This document shows positions 1 through 5,146 of a stretch of 5,146 bases of DNA, in pieces; the first letter of the stretch is position 1; each line of letters starts with the position of its first letter. The notes beneath the pieces were generated by a model. The model worked only from the letters and a program-made list of their open reading frames with translations. It was not told the origin of the DNA and ran no database searches. The position numbers and the translations under genes were made by a program. The DNA comes from an uncultured Rhodanobacteraceae bacterium (GTDB lineage: Bacteria; Pseudomonadota; Gammaproteobacteria; Xanthomonadales; Ahniellaceae), in contig CALMWD010000072.1 in the NCBI GenBank assembly GCA_937873105.1, positions 1-5,146 on the forward strand, given 5' to 3'.

Positions 1-745
1 CGCGGTCGCGAGCCGATACGTTCAGGTCGATGCCGTAGCTGCCGTCGGCAACGACGCCGACGCCGCCCACCGGCGTGCCGGCCTTGTACAGCGGGAAGCC
101 GCCGGGGTCCGCACTCAGGCCCAAGGGCGACGCCTTCGGGCCGACGCCGACATTCGCGCCCGGCGGAAAGATCCCGGCGAGCACCGGGGCCGGAAGATTG
201 ATCACGTCCGAGCACAGCAGCTGCGAGAACTGCACGCCGAACAAGGGGCCGGACGGGCCGCCGATTTCACCCGGATTGAAGTGCTCCTGCACGATCTGGC
301 CGGCCGTGCGCGTCGAGAAGGCATTGCCTTCCGAGGACAGGTAGGCGCCGGTCACGGCCTTGCTGATCGCCGCCAGTTCGCTCGGGATGATGGCGATGCC
401 CTCGAGCCCGCCGCTGACGCCGCGTCCGGAGCTGATCGTCACCGTCGTGCGCGCGCCGGTCATGCGGTAGACGCCGAGCACGTTGCCGACGCGGTCGACC
501 ACGGCGATGGTCGCCGGCTGGTTCTGTGCCTGCGCCTCGTTGACGGCTTGCGCGAGCACCTTCTGGACGTCCGCGACAGTCAGGAAGCTGTTCGCGTTCG
601 CGCAGGACCCGGTGCAGCCGCTGTCCGCGGTGCCGGCCGGCGGCGGCGCCGTCCCGCGCGGATCGCCGGAATTGCCGCTGCCGCTGCATCCCGACACGAC
701 GGCAGCCACGACCGCCAATCCCCACAGGCGATGAAGTCCCCGCAT
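1..745 (-). CDS. Exported GlcG/HbpS-family (DUF336) haem-binding-type lipoprotein, C-terminus cut by window edge
   Basis: Reading from the ATG at 745, 248 codons stay open to the left edge, so the C-terminus is missing. The N-terminus is a lipoprotein signal: MRGLHRLW, a hydrophobic run (residues 8-17), then lipobox VSGC with the acylated Cys at residue 20. A Gly/Ser/Pro-rich tether (21-40) and a CTGSC pair (44, 48) follow. From about residue 55 the protein matches the GlcG/HbpS (DUF336) fold: TVADVQKVLAQAV, then IAVVDRVGNVLGVYRM (80-95), AISKAVTGAYLSSEGNAFST (126-145) and a GGVGVVADG segment (227-235). Family members bind or help degrade haem, or are uncharacterised; the ligand here is unproven. 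A good Shine-Dalgarno (GGGGAGAA, 758-751) precedes the ATG and supports this start. A TACACT -10-like hexamer (784-779) has no convincing -35. The gene lies 107 bp downstream of the nitrilase gene, so it may be a separate unit. Confidence 0.85.
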   Translation of the reverse strand, partial: MRGLHRLWGLAVVAAVVSGCSGSGNSGDPRGTAPPPAGTADSGCTGSCANANSFLTVADVQKVLAQAVNEAQAQNQPATIAVVDRVGNVLGVYRMTGARTTVTISSGRGVSGGLEGIAIIPSELAAISKAVTGAYLSSEGNAFSTRTAGQIVQEHFNPGEIGGPSGPLFGVQFSQLLCSDVINLPAPVLAGIFPPGANVGVGPKASPLGLSADPGGFPLYKAGTPVGGVGVVADGSYGIDLNVSARDR

Positions 746-804
746 CCGCCTTCTCCCCAAGACCGGTACGTGAACCCGAGTGTAGCCCCGAAAACGTGCC
801 GATT

Positions 805-830
805 TGTAGGAGCGAGCCACGGCTCGCGGC
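805..830. repeat. REP-like palindromic element with GTAG head
   Basis: The element starts with TGTAGGA and contains the perfect inverted repeat GCGAGCC (812-818), AC, GGCTCGC (821-827). A GTAG tetranucleotide (806-809) followed by a short GC-rich hairpin is typical of REP elements in Xanthomonadaceae, Stenotrophomonas and Pseudomonas, which are mobilised by RAYT (TnpA-REP) proteins. It sits in the gap between the nitrilase stop and the lipoprotein start, the usual extragenic site for REPs. Only one copy is visible here, so its repeat status in the genome is inferred. It could also stabilise the 3' end of the nitrilase transcript. Confidence 0.6.
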
Positions 831-852
831 CGACGAAACGATTCGCGCCCGC

Positions 853-1701
853 TCACCAATCCCGATGGTTCAACACCTGCCCGTCGCGACGTACCGTGTC
901 GATCTTGTCGAAGTCGAGATCGGCGAAGACCCATTGTGCGGCGTCGAGCTGGCCCTGGGCGACGACACCGTCGGCGGGGAAGCCGCGATCGGGCGGGGCG
1001 AAGACGGCGGCGGCGCCGTGGTTCTCGTCGATGGCCGGCGACTGCGGCAGGTCGCCGACGGTGTAGGACACGGCGACGTAGCACTGGTTCTCGAGCGCGC
1101 GCGCCTGCGATCCGACGCGCACGCGGTGGTAGCCGGCCAGCGAATCGGTGCAGCTTGGCACCAGGATCAGTTCGGCACCGAGTTCGATTTTCTCGCGCAC
1201 GTCGTTCGGGAACTCGCTGTCGTAGCAGATCGCCACCGCACATTTCACGCCCTTGACCTCGAACAGGGCGTGGCCTTCGCCGCCGCCGATGCCCCATTGC
1301 TCTTGCTCGAAGCGGGTCATGCGGCGCTTGTCCTGCACCTGCTCGCGGCCGTCCGCGGTGGCGATGAAGCAGCGATTGCGGTAACGCCCGTCCTCGTCGC
1401 GCACCGGGATCGAGCCGCCGACGATGGCCATGCGGAAGCGCTTGGCGCGATCGGTCACGTACAGGCGGTACTTGCGGATCCACGGCTGCAAGGCTTCGAG
1501 CTGCTTCGGCAGCGATTCGCGCACCGCGGCGCCGAACATCGTCGCCAGTTCCATCGTGAAGTATTCGGGCAGCAGGGCGAGGTCGGCGCCGCCGCGCTTG
1601 GCTTCGCCGAGCACCAGGTCGAGCTTCTTCTCGAAGGCGTCCCAGGAAGCGATCGGGCCGACCTGGTACTGGCAAGCGGCGATGCGCAAGGTTCGACTCA
1701 T
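853..1701 (-). CDS. Carbon-nitrogen hydrolase (nitrilase superfamily)
   Basis: The 282-residue protein is the usual size for a single-domain nitrilase-superfamily amidase. Members hydrolyse amide, nitrile or carbamoyl C-N bonds through a thioester on a catalytic Cys. The triad is visible: Glu46 in LLPEYF, Lys125 in QDKRRM, and Cys159 in AICYDSEFP. The N-terminal RIAACQYQVGPI strand, GGSIP (95-99) and NRCFI (109-113) are also family features. No signal peptide or membrane segment is seen, so it should be cytoplasmic. It begins one base after the GNAT stop (TGA-C-ATG), with its Shine-Dalgarno GGGAG (1712-1708) inside the last GNAT codons, which supports this start and co-translation. It most resembles the Rim1-like subgroup, in which some members carry an N-terminal acetyltransferase domain; here that domain is a separate neighbouring gene. 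The substrate cannot be told from sequence. Long plus-strand frames over this gene are antisense shadows. Confidence 0.93.
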   Translation of the reverse strand: MSRTLRIAACQYQVGPIASWDAFEKKLDLVLGEAKRGGADLALLPEYFTMELATMFGAAVRESLPKQLEALQPWIRKYRLYVTDRAKRFRMAIVGGSIPVRDEDGRYRNRCFIATADGREQVQDKRRMTRFEQEQWGIGGGEGHALFEVKGVKCAVAICYDSEFPNDVREKIELGAELILVPSCTDSLAGYHRVRVGSQARALENQCYVAVSYTVGDLPQSPAIDENHGAAAVFAPPDRGFPADGVVAQGQLDAAQWVFADLDFDKIDTVRRDGQVLNHRDW

Positions 1702-1702
1702 G

Positions 1703-2287
1703 TCAGGCTCCCAAGGTTTTGCGCCAGAACTGCATCGGCTTCGGCGATTCCCCGGCCTCGCCGAGTTCGCGCCAGCTCAGGGTCGTGGTGCAGCCGTCGA
1801 TCGGCGCATAGCCGCGCTTGCGCCAGAAGGCGTCCAGCGGCACGTAGTCGGGCGGACGGCGCGGATCGCCGGGGTCGCGTTGCACGGCGCAGAACACGCA
1901 ATGCCTGAGGCCGAGCTTCGCGGCATGGGCTTCGCGGTGTTCGAAGAAGGCGAGGCCGATGCCGCGACCGCGACAGGCGGGATCGAGCACCGATTCGCCG
2001 AGGTAGAGCGTGTCGTCGACGCGAGCGAACGGGCGCCGGATCTCCTCGGTTTCGTGTGCGAGCGGCAGCGCGGTGGACGCGCCGACCACGCGTTCGCCGT
2101 CGAAGCAGATCGCGACCATCGCGTCCGGCGTGTCGATGTAGGTCTGCAGGTAGCGACGCTCGTAGTCCGGGTCGCCTTCGTACAGGTAGGGCCAGTCGCG
2201 GAACACCTGGATGCGCAGGCGGGCGATGTCGTCGAGGTGGCGGCGCAGGGCTTCGCCGGTCTGCGTAACGACCTGCAGTTCGCTCAC
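1703..2287 (-). CDS. GNAT-family N-acetyltransferase
   Basis: This 194-residue protein starts at GTG (2287-2285), which overlaps the stop of the upstream gene as GTGA. The same frame is open farther upstream, but that part is Arg-rich shadow of the SnoaL-like gene, so the GTG is chosen. The GNAT acetyl-CoA site is visible: a beta strand LYLGESVLDP (94-103) followed by the R/QxxGxG loop RGRGIG (106-111) and helix LAFFEHREAHA. The N-terminal part has IARLRIQVFRDWPYLYEG (21-38), an aromatic-rich segment probably involved in acceptor binding, and the C-terminus has FWRKRGY, usual for the last GNAT strands. Only a weak Shine-Dalgarno (AGG in GCAGGTG) is seen, fitting translation by coupling. The acceptor is unknown. 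GNAT domains of this type are fused to nitrilase domains in some bacteria, so it probably works with the downstream hydrolase. Confidence 0.9.
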   Translation of the reverse strand: MSELQVVTQTGEALRRHLDDIARLRIQVFRDWPYLYEGDPDYERRYLQTYIDTPDAMVAICFDGERVVGASTALPLAHETEEIRRPFARVDDTLYLGESVLDPACRGRGIGLAFFEHREAHAAKLGLRHCVFCAVQRDPGDPRRPPDYVPLDAFWRKRGYAPIDGCTTTLSWRELGEAGESPKPMQFWRKTLGA

Positions 2288-2685
2288 GCCGACACCTGCG
2301 CGATCCAGTCCTGCAGGTTGTAGTAGTTGGTCACGCGCCGGATCAGGCCGTCGCGCACCTCGAAGAAGGCGCCGACCGGCAAACGATAGCGCTGGCCGCG
2401 CGCCGGCGGCAGCCCCTCGTCGGTGACCTTGTATTCGCCCTCGATGACGAATTCGGCGGCGGCGCGGGTGCCGCCGGCTTCGGTCAGCACGACCAGGTCG
2501 ACGACCTGCTCGCGGTAGCAGCGGTCCATGTGCGCGAGGAAGCTGCGGAACCAGTCCTTGCCGGCATGGCGCGAGCCCTGGTTGGCGTCGTGCACGACAT
2601 CGTCGCCGAGCAGGGCGATCATGCCCTCGAAGTCGGCATGGTTGAACGCGGCGTAGTAGTTGCGGATCAGTGCGGCGGTATCCAT
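2284..2685 (-). CDS. SnoaL/NTF2-like protein, ketosteroid isomerase-related
   Basis: The 133-residue protein has the length and pattern of the SnoaL-like/NTF2 superfamily: an N-terminal helix pair (IRNYYAAFNHADFEGMIALL, 7-26), a polar strand with VVHDANQG (30-37), helix AGKDWFRSFLAHMDRC (41-56), and a curved sheet ending GAFFEVRDGLIRRVTNYYNL (105-124). It resembles the uncharacterised 'steroid delta-isomerase-related' family. Known relatives are isomerases, cyclases or plain ligand-binding cones, so the name does not prove isomerase activity. His32, Asp33, Asn35 and Gln36 are candidate pocket residues by position only. The ATG at 2685 has GGGAG (2699-2695) nine bases upstream. It is the first gene of the cassette, and its TGA overlaps the GTG of the acetyltransferase. 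No signal peptide is seen; it is probably cytoplasmic. Confidence 0.88.
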   Translation of the reverse strand: MDTAALIRNYYAAFNHADFEGMIALLGDDVVHDANQGSRHAGKDWFRSFLAHMDRCYREQVVDLVVLTEAGGTRAAAEFVIEGEYKVTDEGLPPARGQRYRLPVGAFFEVRDGLIRRVTNYYNLQDWIAQVSA

Positions 2686-2711
2686 CGATTCGATCTCCCG
2701 TGTGCCGCGCG

Positions 2712-2740
2712 ATTATGCGGCGCCACCGCGGCAGCGTCAT
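2712..2740 (-). promoter_or_regulatory. Candidate sigma70-type promoter of the SnoaL-GNAT-nitrilase cassette
   Basis: On the minus strand, ATGACG (2740-2735; four of six match TTGACA) is followed after 17 bases by CATAAT (2717-2712; five of six match TATAAT). It lies 26 bases before the ATG at 2685, with the Shine-Dalgarno in between. Placement and spacing are good, but this is a pattern match only. Confidence 0.45.
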
Positions 2741-2745
2741 CGGGC

Positions 2746-2762
2746 CGTGGCCATCTGCCACG
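2746..2762. promoter_or_regulatory. Perfect dyad, candidate operator between divergent promoters
   Basis: CGTGGC, five bases (CATCT), then GCCACG form perfect 6-bp arms. The dyad lies between the two divergent candidate promoters, just upstream of the cassette's -35 and ten bases short of the kinase's -35. Position and symmetry fit a dimeric regulator site, but no regulator gene is in the window, and short GC-rich dyads also arise by chance. Confidence 0.3.
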
Positions 2763-2771
2763 ATCCGTTTG

Positions 2772-2800
2772 CCGACAGGCGGGCGGGCCTGCGCTATAAA
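2772..2800 (+). promoter_or_regulatory. Candidate sigma70-type promoter of the kinase gene
   Basis: CCGACA (2772-2777; four of six match TTGACA), a 17-base spacer and TATAAA (2795-2800; five of six match TATAAT) form a plausible promoter. A start near 2807 would leave only about 17 bases of leader before the ATG at 2824. TATAAA stands out in this GC-rich region. Confidence 0.45.
2776..2791. promoter_or_regulatory. Dyad overlapping the kinase promoter spacer
   Basis: CAGGC, six bases (GGGCGG), then GCCTG form perfect 5-bp arms. The dyad covers the end of the candidate -35 and most of the spacer to the TATAAA box, where a bound protein would block or reposition polymerase. The arms are short, so this is weak evidence. 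Confidence 0.22.
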
Positions 2801-2823
2801 GACGGGCCCAGAAACATTCGTCC

Positions 2824-4923
2824 ATGAGCGCATTCCCGGAGATCGACGGCTACCGCATCGAGCGTCGCCTTGGCGAAGGCGGCATGGCGGCCGTGTATCT
2901 CGCGACGCAGCTGTCGCTGGATCGCCCGGTCGCGATCAAGGTCGTGCATTTCCGCGGCAGCGGCGCCGACCAGATGGCGGTGCGCTTCGAGCACGAGGCG
3001 CGCACCATCGCCCGCCTCGAACATCCGAACATCGTCGGCATCTACGAAGTCGGTCGCACCCGCGACGGTTCGCCGTACTACTCGATGGCCTACCTGCCGA
3101 ACGGCGACCTGAGCCATGCCGCGATCACCGGGCGCGAGGAGACGATCGCGACCGTGCTGCGCGCGATCGCCACGGCCCTGGGTTTCGCGCATGCGCAAGG
3201 CGTCGTGCATCGCGACGTGAAGCCGGACAACGTGCTGTTCGACCGCGAGCAGCGCGCGCGCCTGGCCGACTTCGGCATCTCGCGCAGTCTCGGCAGCGTG
3301 CGCGTCACGACCACCGGCGATGCCCTCGGGTCCTCTGCCTACATGAGCCCGGAGCAGGCGCGCGGCCAGGAGGTCGACGCCCGGTCCGATCTCTACAGCC
3401 TGGGCGTGATGGCCTATGAACTGCTCACCGGCAAACTGCCGTTCCGCGGCAGCGACGCGGTGTCGATGGCGCTGGCGCATCACACCGATCCGGTGCCGCG
3501 CCTGCCGCAACGATTCGAACGCTGGCAGCCGCTGATCGATCGCGCGCTGGCGAAATCGCCCGAGGATCGATTCCAGAGCGCCGACGATTTCGTCGCGGCG
3601 CTCGATGTGCAGATGCAGCCGCCGGCGCTGGTCGATACCGCCGTCGTGCATGGCGTGGAGGTCGCCGCGCCTTCGCCGTCGCGGACGCCCTGGCCGCGCC
3701 GGGCCGCGCTGCTGATCGGCGCGGGCGTCATCGTCTCGGCAGTTGCTTGGTGGTCGCAGCGGACCCCGCCACCGCCCGACTCGACGCCCGCCGACATCGT
3801 CGCCGCGCCTGCACGCGTGACCGACCCGGCCTTGGCCCTGATCGCCGACCGCATCACTGCGCAGCGCTGGTTCGAGCCGAAGGAGGGCAGTGCCTCGGCC
3901 CTGCTGGCCTCCGCCCTGGCCGAGCAGCGCAACGACGAACGCCTCGATGCCGCCGACGCCTTCGTCGGCACCGTGCGCGACGCGATCCTGCGCGCGCTCG
4001 ACGAATCCCGCGATGTCGAAGCCAGCACCCTGATCCGCCACCTGCGCGATTTCATCGCTGCCCAGGAGCTCAAGGCGCGTCCGGCCAGCCTGACCTTTGA
4101 ATCGGCCTTGGTCGAGGCCTTGTCGACGCGGCTCGCGGCGGCCGAGCAGGGCGGCGATCCGCTGCCGGTCGAGACGCTGGCGGCCCTGTTCGAGGCCGAT
4201 CCGGGCTTGTCCGGGCGCTGGCGCAAGCTGGCTGCGCAGCGCCAGGCCGGCCAGCCCCTGCGTGACCTCGGCGGGCCGCCGATGCGCCTGCTGCGCGTCG
4301 GCGATGCCTGGCTGGCGGTCGCCGAACACGAGGTCACCCGCACCGAGTACGGCCGCTTCGTTGCCGCCACCCGACGCTCGTCGGAGCACTGTCGGCAACT
4401 CGGCGCGCCGCTCAGCCTGGTCAAGCCGCGCACCTGGCGTGAACCCGGGTTCACCCAAGGCGGCGACCACCCGGTGGTCTGCGTCAGCTACGACGATGCG
4501 CGCGCCTACACCGCGTGGTTGTCGAAGCAGACGGGACGCCGCTATCGCTTGCCGAGCGCCCAGGAATGGCGGGCGGCCGCGGCCGGCGTCGCGACCTCGG
4601 GAGCGGCCTGCCGGCTCGGCAACGTCTATGGCCGCGACGGCCGCGACCTCAACCTGCGCGAGCGCCACGACTGCACCGACGGCGCCGAGGACACCCGTCC
4701 CGTCGGCCGCTACGCCGCGAGCGCGCAGGGCGTGTTCGACCTCGTCGGCAACGTCGCCGAATGGGTCAGCGACTGCGCCGCCAGGGGCGAATGCGAGGAG
4801 CGGAAGATCATGGGCAGTTCCTACCGCGACGGCGCCAACGCGCCGCTGCTCGGCCTGCACGACACCCAGGACGGCGACAAGGCCGCGCTCGACGTCGGTT
4901 TCCGGGTCGTGCGCGAGTTGTGA
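2824..4923 (+). CDS. Transmembrane Ser/Thr protein kinase with C-terminal periplasmic SUMF1/FGE-like domain
   Basis: This is a 699-residue Hanks-type kinase with all core motifs: glycine loop GEGGMAAV (17-24), VAIK with Lys39, helix-C Glu58, HRDVKPDN (129-136; Asp131, Asn136), DFG (149-151), a Thr-rich activation loop (Thr162-164), SPEQ (175-178), SDLYSLG (188-194) and Arg249 in SPEDRF. It should be an active cytoplasmic kinase. A Pro-rich juxtamembrane stretch and PRR (291-293) lead to one membrane segment (about 294-310), placing the rest in the periplasm. After PPPP (315-318), an Ala/Leu/Asp-rich helical linker (about 331-475) precedes a SUMF1/FGE-like domain (about 485-699): EHEVTRTEYGRF (501-512), RLPSAQEW (575-582), VGNVAEWV (641-648), GFRVVR (692-697). 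The paired active-site cysteines of true formylglycine-generating enzymes are absent, so ligand sensing is more likely than catalysis. All six cysteines lie in this domain. No clear Shine-Dalgarno is seen; the ATG is the first in frame and sits just before the kinase domain. Confidence 0.93.
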   Translation: MSAFPEIDGYRIERRLGEGGMAAVYLATQLSLDRPVAIKVVHFRGSGADQMAVRFEHEARTIARLEHPNIVGIYEVGRTRDGSPYYSMAYLPNGDLSHAAITGREETIATVLRAIATALGFAHAQGVVHRDVKPDNVLFDREQRARLADFGISRSLGSVRVTTTGDALGSSAYMSPEQARGQEVDARSDLYSLGVMAYELLTGKLPFRGSDAVSMALAHHTDPVPRLPQRFERWQPLIDRALAKSPEDRFQSADDFVAALDVQMQPPALVDTAVVHGVEVAAPSPSRTPWPRRAALLIGAGVIVSAVAWWSQRTPPPPDSTPADIVAAPARVTDPALALIADRITAQRWFEPKEGSASALLASALAEQRNDERLDAADAFVGTVRDAILRALDESRDVEASTLIRHLRDFIAAQELKARPASLTFESALVEALSTRLAAAEQGGDPLPVETLAALFEADPGLSGRWRKLAAQRQAGQPLRDLGGPPMRLLRVGDAWLAVAEHEVTRTEYGRFVAATRRSSEHCRQLGAPLSLVKPRTWREPGFTQGGDHPVVCVSYDDARAYTAWLSKQTGRRYRLPSAQEWRAAAAGVATSGAACRLGNVYGRDGRDLNLRERHDCTDGAEDTRPVGRYAASAQGVFDLVGNVAEWVSDCAARGECEERKIMGSSYRDGANAPLLGLHDTQDGDKAALDVGFRVVREL

Positions 4924-4957
4924 CCTCGTCGCGAAGCACCTGATCGCGTCGAATCCG

Positions 4958-5056
4958 GTGGACGCAGTGATGCTTGCTTGCGGCCAATGTCTTCGTCATG
5001 ACTCTTGATGCGAATTTCTCACCTTGGACGTCACTGCCCTATTCAAAATCGTCCAC
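4958..5056. repeat. Interrupted inverted repeat
   Basis: The continuous 13-base arm GTGGACGCAGTGA (4958-4970) can pair fully with two downstream pieces: TCACTG (5031-5036) with CAGTGA, and CGTCCAC (5050-5056) with GTGGACG. The downstream side is split by a 13-base bulge, and a 60-base loop lies within. This could fold in a 3' UTR or small RNA, or be chance. Confidence 0.3.
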
Positions 5057-5095
5057 GAAGAAAAAGCTGCGAGTGCCTCCGAAACGTGCGATTCC

Positions 5096-5111
5096 GGGGC
5101 GGGACTGCCCC
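5096..5111. repeat. Small GC hairpin
   Basis: GGGGC (5096-5100), six bases, GCCCC (5107-5111). ATTAATC follows on the plus strand and there is no T tract on either side, so it is not called a terminator. Confidence 0.3.
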
Positions 5112-5146
5112 ATTAATCAAAGAAACGTGCAGCCCATCAGCACGCT

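Larger units (their letters stand above)
4924..5146. other. Intergenic region of lower GC after the kinase gene
   Basis: From about 4998 onward the sequence is richer in A and T than the rest of the window. No Shine-Dalgarno-led gene, tRNA, or hairpin with a U tract is visible, so the kinase gene has no recognisable intrinsic terminator here. Two plus-strand frames (ATG at 4998 and at 5008) stay open to the edge but lack ribosome sites and recognisable motifs. The region carries a bulged inverted repeat, a small GC hairpin and a 9-base direct repeat. Confidence 0.5.

Noticed and set aside
267..725. 152-codon minus-strand frame inside the lipoprotein gene
   Set aside because: It is out of frame with the lipobox and DUF336 reading, very Arg-rich, and has no motif.
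812..827. REP hairpin as an intrinsic terminator for the nitrilase gene
   Set aside because: On the minus strand the stem is followed by TCCTACAAAT, with no U tract.
796..1908. 370-codon plus-strand open frame antisense to the nitrilase and GNAT genes
   Set aside because: It crosses two genes with clear catalytic motifs, and its product is Ala/Arg/Val/His-rich with an Arg-rich tail and no domain.
2288..2833. N-terminal extension of the GNAT frame up to 2833
   Set aside because: The extension is Arg-rich, overlaps the complete SnoaL-like gene in another frame and adds no domain. The GTGA overlap gives a natural start at 2287.
2794..4860. 688-codon minus-strand open frame antisense to the kinase gene
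   Set aside because: It lies wholly opposite a gene with every kinase motif. Its product is a low-complexity mix of Arg, Gly, Ala, Gln and His with no recognisable domain. Long antisense frames are expected in GC-rich genes.
5096..5111. GGGGC/GCCCC hairpin as a terminator
   Set aside because: There is no T-rich tract after the stem on either strand, and it lies over 170 bases past the kinase stop.
4998..5146. Possible 5' ends of a plus-strand gene (ATG at 4998 or 5008) open to the right edge
   Set aside because: There is no Shine-Dalgarno before either ATG, two frames are equally open, and the roughly 46-49 residues show no recognisable family. More sequence could change this.
5043..5146. 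Possible 3' end of a minus-strand gene entering from the right
   Set aside because: About 33 codons are open before TGA at 5045-5043, but they are too short and show no motif.

Overview
The window is GC-rich DNA with dense coding. Its codon use and gene content, plus a GTAG-headed REP-type palindrome (GTAGGAGCGAGCC-ac-GGCTCGC), suggest a gammaproteobacterium of the Xanthomonadales/Lysobacterales group. This placement is an inference; no rRNA or marker gene is present.

Layout: four genes lie on the minus strand and one large gene lies on the plus strand, reading away from a shared 138-bp divergent promoter region (2686-2823). The minus-strand set begins with a SnoaL/NTF2-fold, ketosteroid-isomerase-related protein (2685-2284). 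It is coupled by a GTGA overlap to a GNAT acetyltransferase (2287-1703). One base later comes a carbon-nitrogen hydrolase of the nitrilase superfamily (1701-853) with an intact Glu-Lys-Cys triad. After a 107-bp gap holding a REP-like element, a lipoprotein with a GlcG/HbpS (DUF336) haem-binding-type domain starts at 745 and runs off the left edge. The plus-strand gene (2824-4923) encodes a 699-residue membrane Ser/Thr kinase: an intact cytoplasmic Hanks-type kinase domain, one membrane segment, a helical periplasmic linker, and a C-terminal SUMF1/FGE-like domain without the catalytic cysteines. The last 223 bases (4924-5146) are visibly less GC-rich and hold no gene that can be supported.

Functionally, the first three minus-strand genes look like one translation-coupled metabolic unit. 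The GNAT and nitrilase domains occur as a single fused protein in some bacteria, so here they are probably partners acting on a related small-molecule or peptide substrate, which is unknown. The kinase looks like an envelope sensor that passes a periplasmic signal to cytoplasmic phosphorylation; its target cannot be read from the window. No mobile element, CRISPR array, tRNA or rRNA was seen. The points most worth a second look are the three-gene cassette, the kinase-SUMF1 receptor architecture, and two dyads in the divergent promoter region.
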